Positions 11,724 to 21,230 of a DNA stretch of 64,000 bases are shown here, in pieces (within the stretch, counting starts at the first letter, position 1; the number at the start of each line of letters is the position of its first letter). Under the pieces are notes generated by a model. It had not been told where the DNA came from. It saw only the letters and a list, made by a program, of their open reading frames with translations, and ran no database searches. The stretch comes from Bimuria novae-zelandiae CBS 107.79 (Eukaryota; Ascomycota; Dothideomycetes; Pleosporales; Didymosphaeriaceae). The DNA lies in contig ML976685.1 in assembly GCA_010015655.1 (NCBI GenBank), forward strand, positions 55,496 through 119,495, written 5' to 3'. Made by a program: the position numbers and the translations under genes.

Positions 11724-12950
11724 CTAAGTATTTAAAATTTTAGTCTTTTTACTATTCTTAACTTTTTTTAAAAGTTAGTATTATGTTCTAGCCTAAACTT
11801 AACTAGTTTTACTATTAGAGGGTTTGCTCTAAACTAGTCTAGCTACTTATTTAGAAAGATATAGAAATAGTCTTAAAGACTGTAGCGTAGGTTATAAGTA
11901 AGGTAATAATTACTACTAACTACTATTAGCTTAAGGCTCTAAGGCAACTACTTAGATTTAGTATATTAATTATTATTTTATTATTTATAATATTAAAGTC
12001 TTTCTTAACTTTTAGATAATACTACTTTATTTATAAGAGAGGCGTCCCTATCTATAGCCTAGGTAGATTCACCACTATTAGCGAGAGATAAACCTGTAGT
12101 AGTAAAAGCGCCCTTTTGTTTACCCTTAATTAGGTGCTACAGGATTATATAGTTTTAGAAGAGTTTTATTATATGCTTTTATAAGATAGCTATATCCTTA
12201 CTTCTATATTACTAAAAGGTTATTACCTATATAGGTGCGATATAGATAACTGCCTTTATAAAGTCTTCTTTAACTAAGTTTATCCTTTAAAGCTCTAGGA
12301 CCTAATTAGTCTTTACTTCTATACCTATATAATTGTACTTAAATAGTTATATAGCTTATAATTTAACTATTTTTATTAGCTTAAGAGCTTTTTAGTATCT
12401 TGCCCTTGATTATTAATATTTATTTTAATAGTTAACCCTAACTATGCTTATAAGGTTATTAATCTATTACTTTATTGTTTTTCTAGGAATATAGCAGTTA
12501 TTCTGCAGATACGTGGAGATTATTAATTAGAAAAAGGTAACTGCCTTATTGAGGTCTACTTTTTCTTCCTAATAGGCTTGATCTATAATCTTGTAAATTT
12601 TAAGCTGTTCTTTATAATAGTCGCTGTTATTCTTGTATAATTTCGCACCTGCTAATAATAAATAAAATAGTAATATTAGCGCGTTATTTAGGTTCGCTAT
12701 CGCATAAACGGCGTTTAGCTAGTAATTCCTTATTAATAAAGGCACTAGTATTACAGATTTTTGCTTTAGTTTATCTATTAGCGCTAGGTTAATAATACTC
12801 TAAACCTTTAGGAATTAGCATTTAATTTTAAGCTATTTAAGCTATAGCGTGTAGTTTATATAATTAGTTAATATAATTGTTAAGTTACGGAGTGTTAATA
12901 GCGACATTTTCTTTCTTTTAAGGTTTAGTTAAGGCAGTAAGGCTCTTAAT
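11724..12950 (-). pseudogene. Copia A gag relic
   Basis: TA-rich minus-strand sequence next to the 5' LTR of copia A. Between about 12400 and 12800 one can read a Gag-like helical segment (LYKNNSDYYKEQLKIYKI, then VDLNKAVTFF) through stops. The assignment to gag rests mainly on position between 5' LTR and protease. No zinc knuckle was found. Confidence 0.5.
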
Positions 12951-13157
12951 TATTAGATTTAAGGGTATTCTTAATAAGATTAAATAATAATTAATTAATT
13001 ATCGTTCTCCTGCTATAGGAGGCAGCATTTATATAACTATAAAGACATCCCTTACTTTATTGTAGAATGTATCTTATGCAAGGGAGGAATATATCTTATG
13101 TAAGGGTACAGGTGCGCTAGCCACCTTGCAGAATGCAAGTGACCATGTAATCGGACA
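12951..13157 (-). repeat. 5' LTR of copia A
   Basis: 207 bp, the same length as the left copy; begins tattag (from tgttag by G-to-A) and ends cggaca. It is followed by the duplication catgg, then by the MFS coding remnant gtata, then by the fold-back element. Confidence 0.88.
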
Positions 13158-13388
13158 CATGGGTATACCGTAGCTTGGCAGGTCGTGCGCGCTGTCAGGT
13201 TATGCACACCCTTTTTACTAGTAAATTTAAAGAAAATCACGAACTTTAAAGTCTTATAACTTTATATTAAGGCATTATTTTTTTAATATCTCTTATAATT
13301 ATAATAGTATAGTATTTATATTAAAGGTGTATAATATAAAAACATGTATTATATATATTAATAGAGGTATAAAGTCTAAATTAGAAGG

Positions 13389-13841
13389 TGTTAGGATCCG
13401 AGCGACCTACAAGTGTCGAGGACCAACGATGGGCAGCCGCGGGGTAACCATCGGTGGGACTGCACTACCGAGGTCACGTGATCTACCATCCCGCCAAGAA
13501 CAACCCTCCCGGATGGCACAACCCTCCCGGATAGCACAACCCTCCCAGATGGCATAACCATCCTGGATGGCACAGGATTGTGGGATAGCAGGAAAAGGAT
13601 CAAATATATAAACCCACACGAATACCCTTAAGGCATTCGTGTTTAACCTATTTATTAATCTATCGTTTGGATCTGAATAAGCAACCTTGTTGATTTGATT
13701 GTGCTATACACACCTTCGATACCAACGCCCTCAGTGACAGGCGCAAGCTATCACTACAACCCTCTCCCGTCCTACCAGTACTCCTGCCCGAGAACCAACC
13801 TTAGCCCCTTAGAGAATAGCTACCTCTTTGGGATCTTAACA
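13389..13841 (+). mobile_element. Solo LTR, family C, copy 2
   Basis: 453 bp, TGTTAGGATC...GGATCTTAACA, flanked by perfect 5-bp duplications gaagg (13384-13388 and 13842-13846). It lies in the left arm of the fold-back element; the uninterrupted right arm confirms the boundaries. Positions 13490-13575 hold about four imperfect copies of an 18-bp unit (acaaccctcccggatggc). The copy at 3197-3652 has a different repeat array in the same place. Confidence 0.92.
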
Positions 13842-14289
13842 GAAGGATATACGCTTTTACTAGTAAAAAGGCTATTTTTTAAACTTTAATAAATCTATAA
13901 TTACTTTATAAAAAACTTTTAAATCTTTGCTATATATTAACAGCCCTATATAGAACTTATATTCTATATAACTAAGCTAAAGCCGCTTTAGTTCTTAAGA
14001 TATTTAGAATATTAAAAATGCGCTAATTTTCCTCTAATTAAAAAAACACTTTTTATATACGATACCTATAACTTAGTAATTCTAAATGTGGGTTCTATGT
14101 AATACTAGTAATGTGTAGTCAAAGTTTAAAAGTTTATTACAAAGTAGTTATAGAGTTATTAAAGTTTAAAAAAATAGCCTTTTTACTAGTAAAAGTGTAT
14201 ATCCTTCTAATTTAGACTTTACACCTATATTAGTATATATAATATATGTTTTTATATTATACACCTTTAATATAAATACTATACTATTA

Positions 14290-16138
14290 ATGTGTTTCAC
14301 CACCGGGCGGGCGGCACCACCGAGCGGGCGGTTTTTGCTTGGCACGACCATCTTATATTACCTAGAATTAATTTCTTTACTACTACTATCTAAAAATATA
14401 TACTGCGTACTAGCTTCTAATTTAGAAGTTACCTTCTTAACCTGCCTATAGGTTCGCGTATTATGTCTAGCTCCTCCATATGTTCTATAGCGACTTTAAG
14501 TTACTAGCGCCTTATCTTAACCGCCTTTGCTATAAGCCTTCTTAGACTACTACGCAGTCGAAGATAGCCTTGTAGCTACCTAATCTACTACCTTACTATA
14601 CTCTAAGGTGCTACCTTTCTAGAGCTGCTTCCTCTTATACTATTTCCTTTTAGTTATTATATCTAACTACTTTTTAAGCTTAGAGATGCGGGCAGATTAG
14701 AGCGCGTTTTAGTATAGTATTAGTTTAGCGCCCTTAATTAGTTATAAGAACTTAATAAAGGCTATAACTAATAATCTTTTAATAAATTTAAGTACTAGCT
14801 TTAACTAAGAGCTAAATTTATATATATTCCTTAGGGTCTTTAACTACTATAGGTTAGTAAAGGGAAGGGGTTCTAGTAGGGTGTATAATTATATATTAAG
14901 TTAATTTAAGACTTTTACTATATTAAGAGAAATAAGCCCTAATACTTTAAAAGCCTTTTAGTAGTTCTTTTCCTAAAACACGTTAAAAAATATAAGTTTA
15001 AACACTAATAAAAAACTTTTTTTATTAATATAATAGACGCGTTAGCGTGCTAAGTCTTAAATATATTAAAAGTACTTTAACTTTAATAGCAAGAAACAAA
15101 CTATATCTAAAGGCTAAAAGATATATAATAATTAAGTAAGTATATAAAGTATAAGAATCTTATATTTTAGGTAATAGTTTTTAAAATCCTAAAATTAATA
15201 GCTTTTATAACTATCTAAGATAAGTAATTAATATACTTTTACTTAACGCGTTTTATATACGCGTTAAAGTACTTTAATTACGTAACTTTAAGCTTATTAT
15301 TTATTTATTTATTCCTAAAGACTAAGAGCTTCTAATTACGAGGGATATTAGCCTCCTTATACTACACTAAGATATAGATATATCTTTTATAAATAATAAA
15401 GGACGGGATCGCTTACCCTATAGCATAAATACTTTAAATAATAATTACTTACTTTTAATTACTTAGCTAAATAAGATTAGGCCTTGTGCGCTTCTCTAAG
15501 CCTATAATAACTTTTATAGAGCTAATAACGCCTATCTAGAAGCTAGTCTTGTTAAAGTTATATATATTATTATTATAAATACTATACTTAGCTATTATCT
15601 TTTTTTATAAGCTTAAACTACGCGCTTATAATCTTAGGATCTTTTTACTTAATCTTTTAAATATTCTTTACGCGATTAAACGCTATCTTAAGCCTTTCTT
15701 TACGCGCTATAAACCTATCTACCTAGTTCTTGCCTACTAGCTTTGCACCCTGCTTAGCTAGTATTTTATTTACTATATCTTTAATCTTAGCTTTTAAAGG
15801 CGCGAAACCTCGTGTATTAAAATTAAAAATATATTAAATAATTATCTTCTCTTTAGTAAAAGTAAACCTCTAGCTATTAAGGGGTGTAAGTAATCGATAG
15901 GCGCGTCTATAGTATTAATACTTAAAGATTAAATAAGGTATACTAAACGTACTAGTAGCGCGTTAGAAGCTTTAAATTTAGTATATATAATAGGCCTTAA
16001 AAGTAAGATTAATTTTACTTTTTTAATTAGATAGTATCGCGTTACGTTGTTAAGACATCTTAGGTAGATGAGGGAGATGGTCGTGCCAAGCAAAAACCGC
16101 CCGCTTGGTGGTGCCGCCCGCTTGGTGGTGAAACACGT
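14290..16138 (-). mobile_element. Fot1/pogo-like DNA transposon
   Basis: 1849 bp with terminal inverted repeats of about 60 bp (left 14290-14352, right 16077-16138; ends a(c/t)gtgtttcacc), inside which GC-rich motifs (cgggcgggcggcaccac) are repeated. It is inserted at TA in the right arm of the fold-back element: left flank ctatTA, right flank TAtaattat, and the left arm supplies the uninterrupted sequence. Length, TA duplication and the CENP-B-type helix-turn-helix of the relic transposase are as expected for Fot1 elements. Confidence 0.88.
14360..16060 (-). pseudogene. Fot1-like transposase relic
   Basis: On the minus strand, 15690-15815 reads RGFAPLKAKIKDIVNKILAK, then GAKLVGKNWVDRFIARK with one W as a stop and then LKIAFNRVKN. 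This is the CENP-B/Tc5-type DNA-binding domain found at the start of Fot1/pogo transposases. The catalytic core further left (14700-15600) is too stop-ridden to place the acidic triad. The C-terminal basic region lies near 14400-14650. The enzyme would cut and paste the element at TA sites; this copy cannot make it. Confidence 0.75.
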
Positions 16139-16274
16139 TATAATTATAAGAGATATTAAAAAAATAATACCTTAATATAAAGTTATAAGACTTTAAAGTT
16201 CGTGATTTTCTTTAAATTTACTAGTAAAAAGGGTGTGCATGACCTGACAGCGCGCACGACCTGCCAAGCTACGG

Positions 16275-16659
16275 TACGGCTCAGAAATTTTCCCAACCAA
16301 CTTCAGGGCTCGAGGGCTGAACATTGCCGCGCCTGGTTCTTCGATTGGCTCCATTATTTCATCCCAGACATGGCCTATTGGCATGAACAACATTGGGCCA
16401 AGAACACACTTCATCTTCATGAGCACGAATCTAGTCTCTGCTATGATTATATGTAGGCCGGGTCTATACTCACAGTCGGACCTATCGCTTACACTATGCA
16501 GGGTTTCTCTATCCAGAGACGAGCCGGCGCAGCCTCGAAGACATGGAGGCGCTTTTCAACAAGGACTATCAGGCGTGTGACAGTCTTGAGAACGGACATG
16601 ACGATTATCACGACAAATTGGATGCAACACCTCCAGTCATCAAAGCAACAGCTTCTTGA
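16275..16659 (+). pseudogene. MFS sugar/quinate-type transporter, 3' relic (split gene, part 2)
   Basis: Reading starts in the TA target duplication: Y-GSEIFPTNFRARGLNIAA, the classic cytoplasmic-loop signature of sugar-porter MFS proteins, then GSIGSII, TWPIGMNNIGPRTHFIFM and, across a 49-bp intron (16453-16501, GT-AG), WFLYPETSRRSLEDMEALF, the PETxxxSLEE signature. The frame ends at TGA 16657-16659. Joined to codons ending FGPAAWV (908-915 plus 13158-13165) it gives an unbroken transporter with no residue missing at the junctions. This part has no inactivating change of its own. Confidence 0.93.
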
Positions 16660-16871
16660 AATCAGAATTATGTTTCACGGCGGGCGGCAGGAGAAATGCA
16701 GAGGACATCAGTACATACACTCGTGGTCAAATTACAGATGCCACTTATACCTCCCATGCAAAATCCCAAAACTCCAGAGCACCGCCACAATTTCAGTATG
16801 CCCTATGTTTCCTCAACCTCTTATGCAACGCCCAGATGAACTGCGCATAAACCGGCCTAGGCCTTCTGTGC

Positions 16872-18075
16872 TCAGAGCTGCATCCCTTGGAATGCGTCTT
16901 CCAGAGTGGCGCCCGTGACGAGGTCAACAGCTTGTTCAGCGTCCATCCAATCGTTACGGGCGCGCTCGACATGTGGCGGAATGTTCTTCCATGGATGGTT
17001 CTCGTTGATCGGTTTCATGAGCGCTTTGACGATGCTCTTCTCGAAGTGAGCCGGAGTCAGGTAGTCAGGGGTCTAAATCTGTAAGCGAATGTAGCGATAT
17101 CATATTTATGAATGACTTACACCATCTTGTTCAACCCTAGCCCCAGCCAATGCGGAGAGAAGGTCGCTGCTGTCGAGAAAGGCGTCCGCAGCATCGGCCT
17201 TGTGTTCCAAGTTGATGCTGTCCGCTTCGGCATCCAGGCCTAAGAGCCACCAGATAGCCCACATCGGAACCGTCTTTCAGACTTCGCGCTGGTCGACGTT
17301 ATGCATGCGTTCTAAAAACTCCTGGGGTGCGAATGGCATTGCTGGTACCTTCCCTTTCAGCTTTTGGATCTCGTTGTGGATCAGCTTCAGTTTTGAGGAG
17401 CCGAAACGGATCAAGTCCCATTCGCTGTTCCACTAGCGGGCAAGGAAATGTTTTGTGTGAGAGGTGTTTGGGCTCCTCATGTTGTAGTGTATGAAACCAT
17501 CGAACAGGTCCTCGACCAGCCCAGAGTCTTCTCGTCCATGCGATTATGGGAATATACAATGCTAGCGACAAGCACGTTTGGGAAGACTGTCTTGTGGTTG
17601 CGGCTGAATGAGTGATTCGGGTCGAATTGCCAATACCAGGCGCACGCTGAAGCCGTCATGGTCTCGTTGTCGAACTTCCGCGGTTGGAAACCGAGGGCAG
17701 CGATTTCGCTGAATCAGCGAAGAACGAAGGACAAGGAAAACTCGAACGGGATGTTCGCTGGGAAACAGTCGTTTTACCACTCCTTAAGGAGCTCGTCCTC
17801 GTCCTCAACGTCGATACCAAGCTCCGGCGCTTGGAAGATTTCATGAATACTGCGCAAAGTGAGCATGGGGATGTAGCCGGGCCGATGATATGACCTGGAG
17901 TGACTTACTTTAGTTTGCTTCCACCGAGGAACATTTGGGCCGGGATTCTGGACAGCTTGCGCTCAAGCATCTGCTTCGCGTGGTTCCACGCCGTTAGCAG
18001 TTCAGCATCATGCGGCTTCCGCTCGTCTAGGGCTAGCTGAGCCTCCATCTGGCGGGAGCGAGCAAAGTTAACCAT
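16872..18075 (-). pseudogene. Unrecognised gene with five nonsense codons and a frameshift
   Basis: The minus strand starts ATG at 18075 (MVNFARSRQMEAQLALDERK), has a clean intron at 17850-17908, continues IHEIFQAPELGIDVEDEDEL, and ends after another probable intron (about 17072-17121) with the exon that includes PHVERARNDWMDAEQAVDLV and stops at 16872-16874. Between these are in-frame stops at positions where CAA, CAG or CGA is the simplest ancestor (for example KEW-stop-NDCFPANIPFEF and RKFDNETMTASACAWYWQFD after a second stop), plus a one-base frameshift near 17520. I do not recognise the family. The steady similarity to coding sequence in one frame either side of each stop shows a once functional protein of roughly 350 residues. 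Confidence 0.7.
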
Positions 18076-21000
18076 GTTGGAGAAGTCCGAAGGGTGAGTT
18101 CAGGATAAGAATGTGTTGAGGTGGGCAGCGGTCGAGGCAATGGGCGGGGCTTTATATTGACAACGACGACGCCAAGACGCGAACGCCTGTGCTCCTCACG
18201 TTCGGGGCAGCGATTACTGCCTATATCCCGGGTTGATTTGAAGGCGTTTGCATTGATAGCGTAGTGGGCGGATGAGCGGGCCCGACCCGTTGTTGGGGTG
18301 CAGCGGCTCTGCGCGAGGACCGATGCGAACGTTGGGAAAGGCGGCTACTATGAATATGAGCGCGATGACTGAGGATGTTATTCTGGGAAATAAGACGCAC
18401 CCTAGAGTGACTCGGCACTTCCCCCGTTGCTTGGATTGTATTCTCAGTCTTTGCCGAATGCTGAAGGTGGCCGTGGAACAGTATCAAAGACAACATTGTA
18501 CATACTTCATCGACGAGCGCATTGGCTGGAACGATAGAACAACTGATATGCACGGAAATACACGGCGCTACGGTACGACGGACTGTGGAATCAGAGGGTG
18601 AAGTTCCTGTCTCGCTGCAGCATACCGTGGTAGGTCTAATTGCAAGAGCACAGTAACATGTGTCGTGTATAGATGAGTCGAGTGTTGTTTGTGCTAGGCC
18701 CCGGTGAACCAGTTTCTAATCGTTCTTTTACATGCGCTCTGGGGTAACTTGAAGCTTTATACGTGGTTAGATGGTCTTTTGAATGTCAAATCCAAGCGAA
18801 TGATCCTCAAAATATTGTGCAGGTGGGGATGCGTAAGAAATGTGCTTGAGAGCTTCCTTACCGCTGCTGGACTTGATCGTTGTTCCTCCGATGGGAAAAT
18901 GCTACGCACATTGAAAACGAGTGGCTAATAATATTAAGTTTATGTGTACTTAGGTTGAAGAACCATTTTCGGTTAATCTTATTGTAGGTATTTATTCTCG
19001 AGATGTTATTACCTAACTGACTTTAATAACACCATCGCGGACTACGCGGACTCCACTTATAATATACAGTGTAACTCTGCAGACCTGTTCAAGTTATACC
19101 TAGATAGCCTCTACTACGTGACGAGGCATGGGAACAAAAAAAAACTCCTGTTTGCACTGTCTCTCTATGTGCGAATAGTAAGGTGTAGGCGTTGGAATCT
19201 AGAACGCCTACCTAGCTAAGGGCACAGAATGCTAGTATGTCTTCTAAAGAAAGTACTAAGACAGTAGGATACCTGCAGGGAAGATAGCATTTAAAATCAT
19301 TGCAACGTTTAGGCATAGCATAAAATAGAGTAAAAATGCCAAAAAAAAAAAAAAAAGGGGCTGGTCCACGCGCCTTCTTTTCCCATCCTCTGGCGCTCTA
19401 GTTACACTAAACACCGTACAGGGCCGCACCTTCAATGTAATTCGAGACATCCATAGGAATCCAACCGACGACCTGCTAATCAGGTAGATCTGGAACCAGC
19501 CTTAGCACCATGACCGATTGTGCCAACAAGGTTGGCGGGTTTTGAGACCCGATATGGTCTGATGGAGGATTCTACCAAACCAATTGATATATAGATTGAT
19601 AACCAGCTATTTAATATCATAACGCGGACTGCGCAGCGAGATTTTCCCGCGCGAGACTGGCCATGGTGTGTGCGTGAGGCGGGCGCACGCGTACTAGCTA
19701 AATTCGCGGTTGAGGACGTGCAAACGGCGGTGACTCAGGGCAACCGCGAGTTAGAAAGGCGCTAAGGCCATGGGGGGAGAACGTCAAGGATCCGAGACTG
19801 GTAGTGTAATGCCAGCGGGCAATCTGGACTTTTAGCTACTACTTCATGCGCGCAGTCGGCATGTGGCACTCCAGGTGGGACTGTATACATGGACCCCGAG
19901 CCATACATTGTAATGCTAGCGGGCACATTGGAACTTTAGCTAGCTCTTCTCTGCATGCAATTGGCATACGGCACCACAGGTGGGCCTGTATACCTGTACA
20001 TTGAGCCATATGTCTGCTAGCAAACGATGCGTGTGGAGCTCTCCATGTCGGCGAATTCTAGGCGGTAACGGAAGCGTATTGCTCCAACGACACTGCCCAT
20101 TTCGTGGTAGGGATAAACCGCAGTAGGAATCATATGGGACTGAAAGAGGTAGGAAGGTCTGTCCGCAGGCACACATGGAGGCTAGAGATCTGAAGACCGG
20201 AGAAGCACGATGACGCCTTGTCGTAATAAGAGCACATGGACCAAGTAAGAAACCGTCGCAGAGAGATGAAGCATGATCAATAAAGAACTGAATCAATGGG
20301 AACAGAGCTGGTCTGGCAAGAGTAGAACGGATGCCGGAGAAGTAAAATAACGACGGACAGGACGGTAAAAGAAGACGTTGTAAAACGAGCTCTCCAGTAA
20401 TAAAACGACCTAAACAAACTTAACAACAATCCAAGGTGTGGATAGTATAGTGCTGAAAGAACTGTGCAAGAAGCTGCGAGTTTTAACAGATGAAGTCGCA
20501 TCCTCCACGAGACTGACGTCGTCTCATGTCGCGCTAGTTACTAACAACTTAGCCAGTAGCCCCACGCTACAACCGCTACCACATCCTCCATCAGCCACAG
20601 AATACACCGGGTTTGCTTGTGTGTTATCTTTTTATGGGCAATATAAGGCACAGAAAGGCGTGTGTCTGGGTAAGAATGCTATCACAACTTGCCGACCAAG
20701 TAGCTACACGTAGGCCACACACGGAGCGATCGCTCCACGACACCTGTTCTGAGAAACCCGCATCCAATCTGTGCGATAATCAGTATACCACGTCCTCAAT
20801 TAATTCAGATTCTAAAGCGATCGCTACATCCACGCCAATCATCCCCATGACCAACTATCTCTCACACAACATCACTATATTTCTACACAGCGGCCCCACT
20901 ATGCAAACCCAGCAGTCTAAACTTGCACCCCCGCACCACGACAACAATTTTAAACAAAGACAAACAGATAAGAATACAGATATGCTCATACTACAAACGA

Positions 21001-21230
21001 AACACCAACACAGCCCACCCATGTATCAAAAGCAAACGAACGCCCTCGCAATGCTCACGAACACACAAAGAAAAATTATCGCAGAGCCTCAAGTGGTCGG
21101 TAGTTATGCCATCGCAATTAGAGCAAACACCGCAGATCCAACACGCGCCTCGTGGCAATCAAGCAAACAACTAATTACTGCGGGGGCACATCAGCATGGT
21201 GCTCGAGATAGGGCGGTGGGTGTCAACTTA
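18076..21230. other. Intergenic, no gene supported
   Basis: No reading frame here looks like a gene; the frames at 18221-18601 and 20613-21299 have no domain, no conserved pattern and biased or low-complexity composition. It contains an A-run of about 16 bp (19340-19355), a 104-bp tandem duplication (19805-20014) and a stretch of A/C-rich sequence (20900-21130) just past the phospholipase D stop. Confidence 0.5.
19805..20014. repeat. Tandem duplication of about 104 bp
   Basis: Two imperfect copies, starting tgtaatgccagcgggc (19805) and tgtaatgctagcgggc (19909), both running through gg(c)a(c/t)..ccaggtggg..ctgtatac and ending near gagccata. They differ by substitutions of several kinds, not only transitions. 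No coding role is visible. Confidence 0.75.

Larger units (their letters stand above)
916..13157 (-). mobile_element. Ty1/copia LTR retrotransposon A (RIP-degraded, carrying nested insertions)
   Basis: The outer element of the nest. Two direct repeats of 207 bp (916-1122 and 12951-13157) form the LTRs, and the 5-bp flanks are catag (911-915) and catgg (13158-13162), a target duplication with one G-to-A change. The polypurine tract on the minus strand lies next to the left LTR (AAGGGGG, about 1124-1130). Reverse transcriptase at 2200-2560 and gag-like sequence at 11724-12950 are both on the minus strand, so the 5' LTR is the right one. The interior is extremely TA-rich with stops in every frame. 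It is interrupted by a solo LTR (3197-3652), element B (4894-11104) and a solo B LTR (11455-11723). Removing these leaves about 5.3 kb, a normal copia size. Confidence 0.88.
13168..16274. mobile_element. Fold-back (long terminal inverted repeat) DNA element with two nested insertions
   Basis: The outer ends are perfect inverted copies (CCGTAGCTTGGCAGG... and ...CCTGCCAAGCTACGG), each flanked by TA. Removing the two nested insertions leaves about 800 bp: two arms of roughly 300 bp (left 13168-13388 plus 13847-13930; right about 14121-14289 plus 16141-16274) around a loop of about 190 bp (13931-14120). No coding sequence was seen in loop or arms. TA duplication and lack of coding suggest a non-autonomous element mobilised by a Tc1/mariner-superfamily transposase. 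The outer about 45 bp of each arm are GC-rich and the inner parts very TA-rich. It inserted in the MFS gene three codons downstream of the copia A site. Confidence 0.85.

Noticed and set aside
13490..13575. Short repeats suggesting a CRISPR-like array
   Set aside because: Units are directly adjacent and diverged, lie within an LTR, and the genome is eukaryotic.
19441..19560. tRNA-like sequence on the minus strand (tggcacaatcggtcatggtgc... ggttggattcc)
   Set aside because: The supposed T arm pairs at only two positions and no acceptor stem closes it; at best a chance match to promoter boxes.
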